A stretch of DNA of 64,000 nucleotides from CAYWTS01 sp964461265 (GCA_964461265.1 CAYWTS010000005.1:36452-100451), one strand, 5' to 3'; shown: positions 35,821-45,345, counted from the stretch's first letter. Notes: generated by a model from the letters alone, not told the origin. Translations and numbers: made by a program.

Positions 35821-36036
35821 ATGTTCAAAATGTTTCCTTGAGATTTTTTTTCAATTTAATCAATGAATTACAAAGATAAAGATTAAGGCGAACAGAGACA
35901 ATTCAGAAATTACAGAATAATCAACAGGATGAAGCATATCCGTCGTAATAATTTTTTAACATAACTAAATATTGAAAAATATACCTATATTGATAAAATT
36001 ATTCATTTGAGCCGCAGACCTGCACCCCGCTTTAAT

Positions 36037-36186
36037 GTGACTATTTCAAAAGTGTTTTTGTATCCGCAACCTTTTAGCGAAAGCCACCACTTACGTGGAT
36101 GGTTGCGTGCAATTTTCTTACTTAAATGCAACTATGAAAGTTGCGGTTACAGTTTTCTTGCAAGAAAATTGCCTTTGTAGACAGCC
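36037..36186. mobile_element. MITE-like palindromic element, copy 3
   Basis: 150 bp, same orientation as copy 2. The ends are degenerate (GTGACTATTTCAAAAG and CTTTGTAGACAGCC). The stem CGCAACC / GGTTGCG encloses an extra CCACCACTTACGTGG segment not present in the others. GCAATTTTCTTAC and GCAAGAAAATTGC and the inner CAACT / AGTTG hairpin are kept. It appears older than copy 1. Confidence 0.68.
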
Positions 36187-36335
36187 TCTAATAAATGGGG
36201 AACAAAAACATGAAATAATCCACTTTTAGCACACCAGATTGCGGGCTAATGTGCTGTTATTATTGGCTCTTGTACAGAACAGAGATGCTAATTCTGCCAA
36301 TATGGCTATGGTAATGTAACCTGCATTTATAAATA

Positions 36336-36370
36336 CAAAACCCCAATGGTTTATAACCAAAGGGGTTTTG
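36336..36370. terminator. Long hairpin with U-run in both directions
   Basis: CAAAACCCC (36336-36344) pairs with GGGGTTTTG (36362-36370); inside, TGGTTA / TAACCA extends the stem. T- and A-runs flank the core on each side. It lies 90 bp after the stop of the minus-strand T9SS gene and may end that transcript. Confidence 0.5.
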
Positions 36371-36459
36371 CAATATTTACGAGTCTGGTGATTATAAAAC
36401 TCACCATTCCTGCCTCTGCCTATAAAGGTGAAGCCGGCAGGTTAAATTTCATAATTCGC

Positions 36460-38340
36460 TTATTTGATAAGAACCATTCTCTTTGTTTCAACAAAGCTTC
36501 CGGCTTCTATCTTATAGAAGTAAACACCGCTTGCAAGTGCGGAGCCATCGAACGCTATATCGTAAACTCCCTGCTGCTTGTATTCGTTGACAAGTGTCTT
36601 TACTTCTCTTCCGGTCATATCATAAACAACGAGTTTTACAAATTCACTCTTTGGTAAGGTGTATTTGATATTCGTTGTCGGGTTAAACGGATTCGGATAG
36701 TTCTGGCTTAAGCTGTAGTAGCTTGGAATTTCAATCTTTCCAACACCGGTCGGGCAGTCGTAGTAGATTGTAATACACCATGCCTTTAAAAGACCAGTAT
36801 CACCTGAGGCATTATCATTTACTGATAGTATCCAATCGCCTTCAACCATATGGCTTGTGTTGAATGCAGTTAGCGGCTGCTCCGGTCTGAATGAACCTGT
36901 GAACGGCGCTGAACCTGATGAAATCGGGTTTGCTGCCGAGTCGTTCAATATTGTTCCAATAAAGTTATCACCCGAGCCGCCCCTGTTTTGAACAAGTATA
37001 ACTGTAGTTGCTCCGTGCCTGAGGGTGAATGTCAAATCACCGTCCCATGTATGTATTACGGTGTCTATCTTTACATTTACGTCTCTGATCGGGCAGGAAG
37101 TATTACCGACTATTCTAATCGTATCATATATAGTTGTGTTGTCAAGTATGGTTTTATTAATGTTATTCCTGCACCATGTGTTGCCGTATTGCGGAGGCGG
37201 TGCACCAGCCTGGCATGAGTCGGTGAAAATTTGTGTATTGAGAATATGATAAGGTGCAGACATAATAAGACCGCTTGCTACTACAAATTTCCATACATCG
37301 TAGCCGTTTCTGAAGAATTTACCCGAGCCGACCATTGCATCTGAAGTCATTGTTGGAAGTAAAGGATTTGCAACCATAGCATTTGTGCCACCCTTCCATG
37401 TATAACTCTCATTTCCTTGACCCCACCAGGTAGCTGTAGCCCCCGGTCCGGTTATACAGCCAAAGCATCCGAACTGGTCAGCATCCATTCTGTGCCTGTT
37501 GGTTCCGGGATAGGTAACCGAAGAAGTTGTCCACGTAATAGTTGCTCTGTCCGTTTGGCTGATAACACCTTTATAAATGTTATTGTTGTAAGTTGTAGTA
37601 GTTGGTCCTGCACCGCAGCCGTAATAAATAGTATCACCTGTTATCCATACCCAGCCGTTTGCTCTTGCTACTGGAAGAGGAGTTGCTGTTCGCCATGTAC
37701 CTGAGTTTTGATTGTATAGCTGAACATTAGTTATAGGATTACCGGTTGTGCCCATACCACCGATTGCGTAGAGCAAGCTGTCCTGGTATCCGGTGAAGCC
37801 GGAAGAACCTGCCGGTGTGGGTGCAGCTGTCATGGTTGTCCAGGTACCTGCAGTTATGCTGTATCTTTGTAAAGTACCAGTCATCGAGCTCCATGAAGAT
37901 GCGCCGCTAGGCAATCCGCCAAAATGGTAGATGTATGTTCCGAGCCGTGCGCCGCTGGTCCATGCACGTCCTGTATTGGTGCTTAGGCTTGTCCATACAT
38001 TTGTCCTTACATTATATACACGGAAATCACCGGTTGCAGTACCGCTTCCATTAATATCGCCGTTTATGCAGTAAATAAAAGTCGTGTCGTTTCGTGTGTA
38101 GCTAACACCGGCTCCGCCATAAGAACCTGGTGAGGGTATATTAGCACCCGAAGACCATGTTCCCGGCATGTCACCGCTGTATTGCTGAGAATTAGGAGCT
38201 GTCATCATTACTTCCCCGCCGGAGTTAAGAAAACTAACAACATTGGGTCCGTCATCGATACTTGCTCTGTAAAAGCCAAACGATACTATGGCTAACAAAG
38301 CAGCTCCAAAGCAAAATAGAAACAGTTTATTTCTGTTCAT
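36460..38340 (-). CDS. Secreted T9SS protein: kelch-like repeats, P-domain, sorting domain
   Basis: 626 aa with an N-terminal signal segment. Residues 60-350 hold kelch-like repeats (WTSLSTN, YIYHFGGLPSG, LYAIGGMGTT). Residues 395-530 match a proprotein-convertase P-domain (TIRIVGNTSCPIRDVNVKID, VEGDWILSVNDNASGDTG). The C-terminus is the type IX sorting domain, LSQNYPNPFNPTTNIKY to ETKRMVLIK. The protein should be exported by T9SS and attached to the cell surface or released. Ligand unknown. No T9SS machinery gene is in the window. Confidence 0.88.
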   Translation of the reverse strand: MNRNKLFLFCFGAALLAIVSFGFYRASIDDGPNVVSFLNSGGEVMMTAPNSQQYSGDMPGTWSSGANIPSPGSYGGAGVSYTRNDTTFIYCINGDINGSGTATGDFRVYNVRTNVWTSLSTNTGRAWTSGARLGTYIYHFGGLPSGASSWSSMTGTLQRYSITAGTWTTMTAAPTPAGSSGFTGYQDSLLYAIGGMGTTGNPITNVQLYNQNSGTWRTATPLPVARANGWVWITGDTIYYGCGAGPTTTTYNNNIYKGVISQTDRATITWTTSSVTYPGTNRHRMDADQFGCFGCITGPGATATWWGQGNESYTWKGGTNAMVANPLLPTMTSDAMVGSGKFFRNGYDVWKFVVASGLIMSAPYHILNTQIFTDSCQAGAPPPQYGNTWCRNNINKTILDNTTIYDTIRIVGNTSCPIRDVNVKIDTVIHTWDGDLTFTLRHGATTVILVQNRGGSGDNFIGTILNDSAANPISSGSAPFTGSFRPEQPLTAFNTSHMVEGDWILSVNDNASGDTGLLKAWCITIYYDCPTGVGKIEIPSYYSLSQNYPNPFNPTTNIKYTLPKSEFVKLVVYDMTGREVKTLVNEYKQQGVYDIAFDGSALASGVYFYKIEAGSFVETKRMVLIK

Positions 38341-38657
38341 TATTTTTCTCCTGTTTTAGTTAATTAAAGGATTAAAGTGAATTATACGTTATACGATAAT
38401 ATGAATTTTACTTAGCTTTGTCAAGCCCTTGAAAAAAGATATTATCATTCACCCCCTGTATAAACTATTAGGGTTTAATTGTGTAATATTTTTGTTTAAT
38501 TTATTTTTAAGCTGCTATATGCCTTTTACGGCATATCACAGAACTTAAAATTTCTCCTTAATATTTATACGTCTTACGAAATTGGATATTCACATTCATC
38601 TTACAAAATTCAGCGTTATCTGTAACATATTTCAGAATCCAATATTTAATAATTCGT
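38341..38657. other. Intergenic region upstream of T9SS gene
   Basis: 317 bp, AT-rich. It contains a hairpin ATATGCC / GGCATAT at 38517-38536. It should hold the promoter of the gene ending at 36460 and the end of the transcript from 39671. I see no other feature. Confidence 0.5.
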
Positions 38658-39671
38658 CTATTTAACTAATACCATACGCTTCGTATCTGTTTGACCCTGG
38701 CTGCTAAGAGTATAGAAATAAACACCGCTTGGCAGGTAAGAGCCGTCGAACATTACGCTGTATGTGCCTGCCTGTTTATATTCATCTAAAACTACTTCTA
38801 TTTCTTTACCGAGCATATCGTAAACTACAAGCCTGGCATTACCGGCTTTTGGTAACGAGAATTTTAACATTGTCACAGGGTTAAACGGGTTCGGGTAATT
38901 TTGTTCAAGCCCGAAATGCTTCGGAATACCTGTTCCCTGGTTTCCTACCCCCACAGCGTTGTAAGTTACCTGCACAAGGTCAAGCGATACAGTTGCACCA
39001 TCGTTCAGGTTATCGAGCACGTGTTCAATAAAAGCGATGTAGATATTTGCTCCAGTACTAACGAAGTTGCCGAGCCTGTATCCATGCCTTGTCCAGTTAG
39101 TATCGGATGAATTTTTCGGAAATGTAATACGTGCAACCTGTATAGTGAAAGCAGATATTGAATTGGTTGTAGTTGAGATTTTTATGCTGAGCGTATCAGA
39201 GTAAGTATTCATAGGCCAGAAACGTCTCCAGAAATAAAGCGAATCATCCGGCTGAATGTTGAGCAGCTGGGGCGTTACAAGATATTCTCTGTTGGATGGC
39301 ACATTATTATTATATGTAACGAATGCAACATAATTGCCTCCTCCGGTTGGAGCAGTAATAACCCCGCCGTTCCAGCCGGGCAGAGGTGTAAAACCGACAG
39401 GAAGTCTGATCCACCCCGAATCAGCGGCTGTCCCTGCTTTGTATTTAACCCAGCCCGCCGGCGGAAACGGAGGTGTTTCAAACGATTCGGCAAGTGTGGT
39501 TAAATAGTTACCGATTATTGGCGGTCCGTAAACAGCTGTATATTGAATCGGGTTTTCAGACTTGCGGTTTGTAATTGTTCTGTCATTGTTATTAAAAAAA
39601 TCTGAACCGATTATTGCCATTATCAACAAGGGGACTGAAATAGTAAGTAGGGTATATGAAAGTTTCCTCAT
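38658..39671 (-). CDS. Secreted T9SS protein with a choice-of-anchor J-like domain
   Basis: 337 aa. After the N-terminal helix (about residues 7-25) comes ESFETPPFPPAGWVKY, the typical start of the cleaved-adhesin/choice-of-anchor J beta-sandwich, with GGNYVAFVTY and YLVTPQLLNI further on. The C-terminus has the sorting domain LEQNYPNPFNPVTMLKF to DTKRMVLVK. A surface or secreted binding role is likely. It is transcribed in the same direction as the other T9SS gene, 317 bp apart, so probably separately. Confidence 0.87.
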   Translation of the reverse strand: MRKLSYTLLTISVPLLIMAIIGSDFFNNNDRTITNRKSENPIQYTAVYGPPIIGNYLTTLAESFETPPFPPAGWVKYKAGTAADSGWIRLPVGFTPLPGWNGGVITAPTGGGNYVAFVTYNNNVPSNREYLVTPQLLNIQPDDSLYFWRRFWPMNTYSDTLSIKISTTTNSISAFTIQVARITFPKNSSDTNWTRHGYRLGNFVSTGANIYIAFIEHVLDNLNDGATVSLDLVQVTYNAVGVGNQGTGIPKHFGLEQNYPNPFNPVTMLKFSLPKAGNARLVVYDMLGKEIEVVLDEYKQAGTYSVMFDGSYLPSGVYFYTLSSQGQTDTKRMVLVK

Positions 39672-40119
39672 GTTGTTCTCCTTAAGAAGTTAATTTAAAA
39701 AAAGGTTTGTAGATAAATAAATTTCTCGAAAAATAGGTTGATAATCAAGATAAAATTTAAAGAAAGCAGTTTTCACTAAGAACACGGCAAAAAATTTGAA
39801 TTTAAATGTAATATATAACAATATCTATGTTCCCTGCCGTTTACGGCAGGGTAATTTGAAGCATAATAATTGTGTTAAACAGAATATTAACTGTGTATCT
39901 CAATAATTTTTAATTTTATTAAAAAATTAATTACATATTGTGTTGTGTACTTAGGTACTTAGGGTGGTCTGTATTTTATTTTAAATCAGAAAAAACTGAT
40001 TTTTTTACTAATTTAGTGTATTAACTATTAAATTTTTTTCCAAATATATTGTGTTTATATAAAGTGCAGTAATTGGAATGGTTTGCGTAACTTCAGTTAT
40101 TTAGTTAATTTACATTTAT
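39672..40119. other. Divergent intergenic region, 448 bp
   Basis: It separates a minus-strand T9SS gene from a plus-strand hydrolase gene. It holds a 20 bp palindrome (39832-39851) and a hairpin AAATCAG / CTGATTT with T-run at 39983-40007 that could attenuate or end a plus-strand transcript. No gene seen. Confidence 0.5.
39832..39851. repeat. 20 bp palindromic repeat, copy 1
   Basis: CCCTGCCGTTTACGGCAGGG: 9 bp arms and a TT centre. An exact copy in reverse complement lies at 53102-53121. A longer relative with the same outer arms lies near 46289-46334. Confidence 0.7.
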
Positions 40120-40953
40120 ATGAAAACAGAATTAAAGATAAAAACAAAGGCAAATGATTTAATATTAGCCGATTTATTTCATGACATGAAAGGCAAAAAG
40201 CCGCTTGTTATTTTCTGCCATGGCTTTAAAGGTTTTAAAGACTGGGGCGGTTTTCCTTATATGATGGAAAAATTATCGGATGCAGGTTTTGCTGCTTTAA
40301 GTTTTAATTTTACCTTTAACGGTGTTTCGGAAGCTAATCCTACAGAATTCGAAAGACTTGATTTATTTGCACAAAATACTTTTTCAAGAGAACTGGATGA
40401 CCTTAATGCCGTGATAGATTATTTCGAAACTTGTAGTGAATTGTATTACACAGATAGTTCCCGTATCGCTGTTATCGGGCATTCAAGAGGAGGCGGGATA
40501 GCTATTATTAAAGCATCGAATGACCGGAGAATAAAATGCTTAATAACGTTATCGGCAGTATCAAATTTCGCAAGGTATTCGGAACACGTAAAAAAAATAT
40601 GGAGAGAGAAAGGATATATTGAGGTTGAAAACCAGCGAACCGGGCAGATTATGAGAATAAATGTTACACTGCTTGATGACATTGAATCTAATTCCGAAAA
40701 GCTTGATATATTGGCAAAAGCAGGTAAACTGAACAAACCGTATTTAATAATTCACGGTGCAGAAGATTTATCGGTAGGCGCAGACGAAGCAAAAAAAATT
40801 TTTGATGTATCGGATAAATCGGAAACCGGGCTTGTAATTATACCTAATACCGGGCATACGTTTGGAGTTGTTCATCCGTTTGCGGGAACCACACCTGCAT
40901 TCGAAAAAGTAATTGAAGAAGTGATAGGGTTTTTAAGGATAAACCTGTTATGA
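40120..40953 (+). CDS. Alpha/beta hydrolase
   Basis: 277 aa. The oxyanion region is CHGFKGFKDWGG, the nucleophile elbow GHSRGGG holds Ser near residue 120, the acid is in HGAEDLSVG, and the catalytic His is in NTGHTFGV. It belongs to the dienelactone hydrolase/acyl-esterase-like group. The cytosolic substrate is unknown. It stands alone, convergent with coaD 11 bp away. Confidence 0.85.
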   Translation: MKTELKIKTKANDLILADLFHDMKGKKPLVIFCHGFKGFKDWGGFPYMMEKLSDAGFAALSFNFTFNGVSEANPTEFERLDLFAQNTFSRELDDLNAVIDYFETCSELYYTDSSRIAVIGHSRGGGIAIIKASNDRRIKCLITLSAVSNFARYSEHVKKIWREKGYIEVENQRTGQIMRINVTLLDDIESNSEKLDILAKAGKLNKPYLIIHGAEDLSVGADEAKKIFDVSDKSETGLVIIPNTGHTFGVVHPFAGTTPAFEKVIEEVIGFLRINLL

Positions 40954-40964
40954 ACCCAATAGTT

Positions 40965-41450
40965 TTACGGATGTTTAAATTTTTCCTTCAGCTTCATCTC
41001 AACGTATTTTGGAACGAACGAATTTAGCTTTGCCCCGTGTTTTGCAAGTTCTCTTACAAGTGTTGAGTTAAGGTAAGTATATTTTTCGTTCGGCATAAGG
41101 AAAACCGTAGTAATGCTTTCTTCCATTTTCCTGTTGGTTAAAGCCATCTGGAATTCAAATTCGAAGTCGGATATTGCACGCAAACCCCTTACAATTACGT
41201 TCGCCTTTTTTCGTTTCGCGTAATCTACAAGCAGCCCGTCGAAACTGTCAACAAAAACGTTGCGTAAGCGGGCTGAAGCCTGCTTAACCATTCCGGTGCG
41301 TTCATCGATTGAAAACAGTGTTTCCTTTGTTGAGCTTAGCGATACGCTTATGATTACTTTATCGAACAGAGCTGAAGCACGTTCTATAATATCTATATGC
41401 CCGAAGGTTACGGGGTCGAAAGTTCCGGGATAAATAGCTGTTTTTTTCAT
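40965..41450 (-). CDS. coaD: Phosphopantetheine adenylyltransferase
   Basis: 161 aa, normal length. The nucleotidyl-transferase motif YPGTFDPVTFGHIDII is at residues 7-22; VIVRGLRAISDFEFEFQM and the late STLVRELAKHG segment (ISS/TxxR motif) are intact. It makes dephospho-CoA from phosphopantetheine and ATP. Its ATG overlaps the rsmD stop (ATGA), so they are coupled; the rsmD-coaD pair is common in bacteria. Confidence 0.95.
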   Translation of the reverse strand: MKKTAIYPGTFDPVTFGHIDIIERASALFDKVIISVSLSSTKETLFSIDERTGMVKQASARLRNVFVDSFDGLLVDYAKRKKANVIVRGLRAISDFEFEFQMALTNRKMEESITTVFLMPNEKYTYLNSTLVRELAKHGAKLNSFVPKYVEMKLKEKFKHP

Positions 41451-42022
41451 GAAGGTATTTCGGTTAGAATTTTAAAATTTGTTATACCTGCTTTTCTTAT
41501 TTCGGTTTCAAAACCGCTTTTTACAAAGCTTACAGCCGATGCCGGACCGGAGAATTCAATGATACCTATTGTAAAATTTTGTCCCGATATCTTTTCGGAA
41601 AGTTCGCTGTAATGCCTGTAACCGTAAGGAGGGTCTGCAAATATAACGTCGAAACTCATGCTGTTATTATTCAGAAAATTAAGTACGTCATCTTTTATAA
41701 AATCCGTTTGGTTTAAGCAGTCAAGCTCGGCGGCTGTTTTACGGATTATCTCCATGCATTTGGCTGAATAGTCAACGAAAGTGCATGAAACAGCACCCCT
41801 GCTCAGACACTCGAAGCCGAATGAGCCTGTTCCTGCAAATAAATCCAGACATTTTATATCCTTAAAATTTACTTTATTTGAAATTATATCGAACAACATT
41901 ACCCGTGCTCTGTCGGTAGTAGGTCTAAGGATACTTCGGTGTTTACCCGGAGCTGACCTGGAAAGCGGCAGTGAATTAATTTTTCTGCTTTTATATTTTC
42001 CTGAAATAATCCTGAGTGCCAT
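41447..42022 (-). CDS. rsmD: 16S rRNA (guanine966-N2)-methyltransferase RsmD
   Basis: 191 aa from the ATG at 42020-42022, which shares a base with the upstream stop (TAATG). The frame is open 24 bp further up, but this start gives the usual MALRIISGKYKSR. SAM binding is at LDLFAGTGSFGFE and the catalytic motif is ADPPYGY. It methylates G966 of 16S rRNA. It lies between a PilM-like gene and coaD with overlaps on both sides. Confidence 0.92.
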   Translation of the reverse strand: MALRIISGKYKSRKINSLPLSRSAPGKHRSILRPTTDRARVMLFDIISNKVNFKDIKCLDLFAGTGSFGFECLSRGAVSCTFVDYSAKCMEIIRKTAAELDCLNQTDFIKDDVLNFLNNNSMSFDVIFADPPYGYRHYSELSEKISGQNFTIGIIEFSGPASAVSFVKSGFETEIRKAGITNFKILTEIPS

Positions 42023-42966
42023 TAGCTGTTTACTTTTTGAAGGCATCGGAGTGCAACACCGCAGCTAGATGAATACCTGTAAGCTTCTTTCCTGAGTTCT
42101 TCGTTCTTTAAAAATACAGTCTGTGCATTTATGCTTTCGAAAGGATTTATCGGGGTTACGCAAAGGTCATGATTTTTTTTCAGTATTTCGACTGTGTCGG
42201 GTTTTAGTTCTTCACCGTAAATAAATATCTCTTTTAACTTATCGTCAACAATCCCGGAATCAAGAAGGGAATTTAATTTCTTAACGAGGTTCAGATTAAA
42301 TTCCACTTCCGAGTAATATTTAGAGTAAGCATAGTGTGTGTATTTTTTGTTTTTGATATAGCCATAATCGACCCTGCCTTTTTTTAACCCAATCAGCATA
42401 ATACCTGATGTTTCAATGTTTGCGGGATAGTTAAATCTTAATGTATTTTCAGATGCAAAGTGGTCGATATCAATAATAGCCAGCTCGATACCGCAAATTT
42501 TAAATATCCGCTTAATGAACTCGGTAGTGTTTTTCAGAACTGCGATTATTAAAAATTCATCACACTTTGAGCTGGGCATGAACCTGTTCAGCTTGTAAGT
42601 GTTAATAATAAATTCGTTATAATTGTCAGGGAAATAATTGGATAGTTCCCAGTATATTTTAGTATTTATCGATTCGGTTCCCTCTGAGTAATCAACAGGC
42701 AGCGTCATCATAAACGCCTGTGATGTGCTGATTGCGACACCTGTTTTAAGGAACGTCTGCTTTCTTCTGTTAATGTAGCTGCTTATCTCGTTCGAAATAT
42801 TCGTAAGGACTTTCTGGTTGCTTTTATACCCGGCTATCTCGTCTTCGAAATCGAAGTCAACCGAAACTGTTTCAAGATTCTCGAGCTTCGCAGAAGCATT
42901 ATCACCGGTAAGCTCCGTAAAGCGGATTTTATCCGATGAAAAACTTATTCCTAATATGTTACCCAC
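42022..42966 (-). CDS. PilM-like actin-fold protein
   Basis: 314 aa. The start (NILGISFSSDKIRFTEL) and the end (YSSSCGVALRCL) match the PilM/actin-like ATPase fold of type IV pilus assembly, with VDYGYIKN in between. The phosphate-binding GxDxGS of true PilM reads GISFSS, so ATP binding is uncertain. The rest of a pilus operon is absent; only a ComEA-like gene lies upstream. A pilus or DNA-uptake role is plausible but not shown. Confidence 0.6.
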   Translation of the reverse strand: MGNILGISFSSDKIRFTELTGDNASAKLENLETVSVDFDFEDEIAGYKSNQKVLTNISNEISSYINRRKQTFLKTGVAISTSQAFMMTLPVDYSEGTESINTKIYWELSNYFPDNYNEFIINTYKLNRFMPSSKCDEFLIIAVLKNTTEFIKRIFKICGIELAIIDIDHFASENTLRFNYPANIETSGIMLIGLKKGRVDYGYIKNKKYTHYAYSKYYSEVEFNLNLVKKLNSLLDSGIVDDKLKEIFIYGEELKPDTVEILKKNHDLCVTPINPFESINAQTVFLKNEELRKEAYRYSSSCGVALRCLQKVNS

Positions 42967-43004
42967 AATGAATTATTTTAACAAAATTATCCAAATATCA
43001 CCTG

Positions 43005-43508
43005 CTATTCAACCGTAATATAGTCCTTAATCTTTTCGAATTTTTTTTCTCCTATCCCCTTAATTTCTTTAATCTGATGGATAGATTTAAAGCCGCCGGT
43101 TTTTTCTCTATACTCTATAATTTTTTCGGCTGTAACCTCACCTACACCGGGCAGTAATATCAAATCTGCAGTTAGTGCAGTGTTTAAATTTATTTTGGTT
43201 TTTAATAATGCAGGCTTATTGCTGTTTGAGGTTTTATTTTCGGCAATGATTAAAAGGCTGTCGTTGAGCTTTTCAAGTTTTTGTGTATTTTGTTTTTGCA
43301 GGTTAGTGAGAGAATCTTTATCAAGATTCTGGAATAATTTTTTCACCTTTGAATTAAAGACGCTGTCGCTGCGGGAGTAATTTAAAACTGCTGATGGTTT
43401 CCATGATAATTTATCGATTAATAAGCCGCTAATAAATATAAAAATAAGTGCTGAAAGAAGCAGCACCTCGCTTTTTGTGAAGCCGATTTTGCGGAAGAAA
43501 TTTATCAT
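43005..43508 (-). CDS. ComEA-like helix-hairpin-helix protein
   Basis: 167 aa. One N-terminal membrane helix (residues 15-32), a polar linker, and a pair of helix-hairpin-helix motifs (INLNTALTADLILLPGVGE, IHQIKEIKGIGEKKFEKI) at 105-165. ComEA proteins bind incoming DNA outside the inner membrane during natural transformation. It lies between dnaJ and the PilM-like gene. Confidence 0.85.
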   Translation of the reverse strand: MINFFRKIGFTKSEVLLLSALIFIFISGLLIDKLSWKPSAVLNYSRSDSVFNSKVKKLFQNLDKDSLTNLQKQNTQKLEKLNDSLLIIAENKTSNSNKPALLKTKINLNTALTADLILLPGVGEVTAEKIIEYREKTGGFKSIHQIKEIKGIGEKKFEKIKDYITVE

Positions 43509-43582
43509 AATAGTGCAGGCATGAAGTCAGCCTTGATAAAGCCAATGACTGATGATTGATAATTGATAACTGATAATTGTTA

Positions 43583-44749
43583 TTACCCTTTTGCCCTTGA
43601 GAAAAATCCTTTTGACTTAGTCCCTGATTGCCGGGAACCGGCAGGTTTTAAATTTTCCGATTTCGAAAGTTCCTTAAACAATTCTTTCTCTTTGTATGAG
43701 AGTTTTTCGGGTATGTAGATGTTAATACGAACAAGCTGGTCACCTTTACCCGGTGAGTTTAGATGTTTTATTCCTTTATCTCTCATTCTGAGTATTTTGC
43801 CCGGGTGTGTTCCGGGTTCTATCTTCAAACGGGCAGTGCCTTCAAGTGTAGGCACTTCTATCTCGGTACCGAGTACTGCATCGGGGATTGTGATAATCAG
43901 GTCATAGAGTATATCATCTTCATCTCTGAGGAAAAATTTATGGGGAGCTTCTTCTATCATTACAATCAGGTCACCGTTTCCGCCGCCCCTGATTCCTGCA
44001 TTTCCCTGGTTGTGAAGCGGAATATAATTTCCGTTCGAAACCCCGCCGGGTATATTAACTTTTATGGTTGATTCTCCTTTAATTCTTCCTTCACCGTTGC
44101 AATCCGTGCATTTTTCTTTTATTACCTTTCCTTCACCATTGCATGAGGGGCATACCTGTATATTTACAAACTGCCCGAACATGGAGCGTGATACATGCCG
44201 TACCTCACCTGTCCCGCTGCATGTTGAACATAACGATGACCCGCTTCCCGGTTTTGCACCCGAACCATTACAGCGTGAACATTTTTCGTATCTTTTTACT
44301 TTGAGTGTTTTCTCTATCCCTGTAGATATTTCTTCAAGTGTGAGGCGGAGGTTTATCTTAAGGTCTGTTCCCCTGATACCCGGTGACTGGCTGCGTCTTC
44401 TCTGCCTTGCACCGGTTCCGAAAAACTCATCGAATATACTGCCTCCTGTACCAAACCCGCCGAATATATCGCTGAATGCCGAGAAAATATCTTCAACGTT
44501 TGTGAAGTCATGCATACCGGTGCCGCGTAAGCCCGCATGGCCGTACCTGTTATACCTTTCACGTTTTTCGCTGTCAGCCAGAACCTCGTAAGCTTCGGCA
44601 GCTTCTTTGAATTTTTCTTCGGCTTCTTTATTGCCGGGGTTTCTATCGGGATGGAACTGCATAGCAAGCTTGCGGTAAGCCGATTTTATATCGCTCTCAG
44701 AAGCGTCTCTTGAAACCCCAAGTATTTCGTAGTAATCTCGTTTGGTCAA
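43583..44749 (-). CDS. dnaJ: Chaperone DnaJ
   Basis: 388 aa, complete: J-domain with HPD (QFHPDRNPG, residues 31-39), Gly/Phe-rich region with a DIFSAFSDIFGGF segment, four zinc repeats (CSRCNGSG, CSTCSGTG, CPSCNGEG, CTDCNGEG) and the C-terminal substrate domain. It delivers clients to DnaK and stimulates its ATPase. It belongs to hrcA-grpE-dnaJ, but a DUF559 gene with its repeats separates it from grpE by about 870 bp. dnaK is not in the window. Confidence 0.95.
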   Translation of the reverse strand: MTKRDYYEILGVSRDASESDIKSAYRKLAMQFHPDRNPGNKEAEEKFKEAAEAYEVLADSEKRERYNRYGHAGLRGTGMHDFTNVEDIFSAFSDIFGGFGTGGSIFDEFFGTGARQRRRSQSPGIRGTDLKINLRLTLEEISTGIEKTLKVKRYEKCSRCNGSGAKPGSGSSLCSTCSGTGEVRHVSRSMFGQFVNIQVCPSCNGEGKVIKEKCTDCNGEGRIKGESTIKVNIPGGVSNGNYIPLHNQGNAGIRGGGNGDLIVMIEEAPHKFFLRDEDDILYDLIITIPDAVLGTEIEVPTLEGTARLKIEPGTHPGKILRMRDKGIKHLNSPGKGDQLVRINIYIPEKLSYKEKELFKELSKSENLKPAGSRQSGTKSKGFFSRAKG

Positions 44750-44812
44750 ATTATGTTTCTAAAAAAATTAATTTCATCCGGGCAGTGATCTTATTTTTCT
44801 TTTCACTGGAGT

Positions 44813-44893
44813 AACCCACCCCGTCTGTCCGTTAGTTGCCGGACAGATTCTTCTCGCCATTCATCTGGACAGGTCTCCGGCGTAGGGGACTTA
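44813..44893. repeat. Double-hairpin repeat, unit R1a
   Basis: Runs AACCCACCCCGTCTGTCCG to GGGGACTTA; read on the minus strand it has the family order TAAGTCCCC, variable stem, GACGGGGTGGGTT. The second stem (CTGTCCGG / CGGACAG-like) encloses an extra loop. Inverted with respect to unit R1b. Confidence 0.65.
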
Positions 44894-44968
44894 TAACTTT
44901 AAATTTATGTTGTTTTAAGTCCCCTCTGGAGAGGGGTGTCCCGACATGAAATGTCGGGGCGAGGTGTG

Positions 44969-45337
44969 TTACTTTACATTCTCCTCAATCCATCCTTTAA
45001 TAGATTCACACACTCCTTCTAAATTAGTCATAATATCTAGACTTGAAAATCTTAAAAAGGTAATTCCGTAAGATTCTATTTTCTTTTGTCTTTTCTCATC
45101 CTTTTCCTGATTATCTGTATGTGACTCGCCGTCTATTTCAACTGCTAATTTTAGTTTAGGACAAAAGAAATCGACAACATAATTATCTATAGGTTTTTGA
45201 CGGTGGAAATCATACCCTAATATTTTTTTGCCTTTAAGCTGTTCCCATAAAAGAATTTCATTCAAAGTCATCGTTTTACGCAGATGGGTTGCTGTTTTTT
45301 TAAGTTTGGGATTATATGGTATAATTTCTCTTTTCAA
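44969..45337 (-). CDS. DUF559 protein (Vsr-like PD-(D/E)XK nuclease fold), copy 1
   Basis: 122 aa, TTG start. Family blocks: ATHLRKTMTLNEILLWEQL, GYDFHRQKPIDNYVVDFF, and the catalytic-type LAVEIDGESH with D in VVDF and E-x-D in EID. A helical C-terminus follows. DUF559 shares its fold with the very-short-patch-repair nuclease Vsr; its function is unknown. Its stop codon lies in the junction with one flanking repeat and its start is 9 bp from the other. It separates grpE from dnaJ. Confidence 0.8.
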   Translation of the reverse strand: MKREIIPYNPKLKKTATHLRKTMTLNEILLWEQLKGKKILGYDFHRQKPIDNYVVDFFCPKLKLAVEIDGESHTDNQEKDEKRQKKIESYGITFLRFSSLDIMTNLEGVCESIKGWIEENVK

Positions 45338-45345
45338 CTTTTTTT

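Larger units (their letters stand above)
35717..36459. other. 743 bp intergenic region with repeats, no gene
   Basis: It lies between the start of aspS and the end of a T9SS protein gene. It holds a palindrome (35783-35820), MITE-like copy 3 (36037-36186) and a terminator-like hairpin (36336-36370), described separately. No open frame of interest remains in the other parts. Confidence 0.7.

Noticed and set aside
39983..40007. Hairpin AAATCAG/CTGATTT with T-run as a terminator
   Set aside because: The shape fits, but no plus-strand gene lies upstream, so it is left as a note in the intergenic entry and not called.
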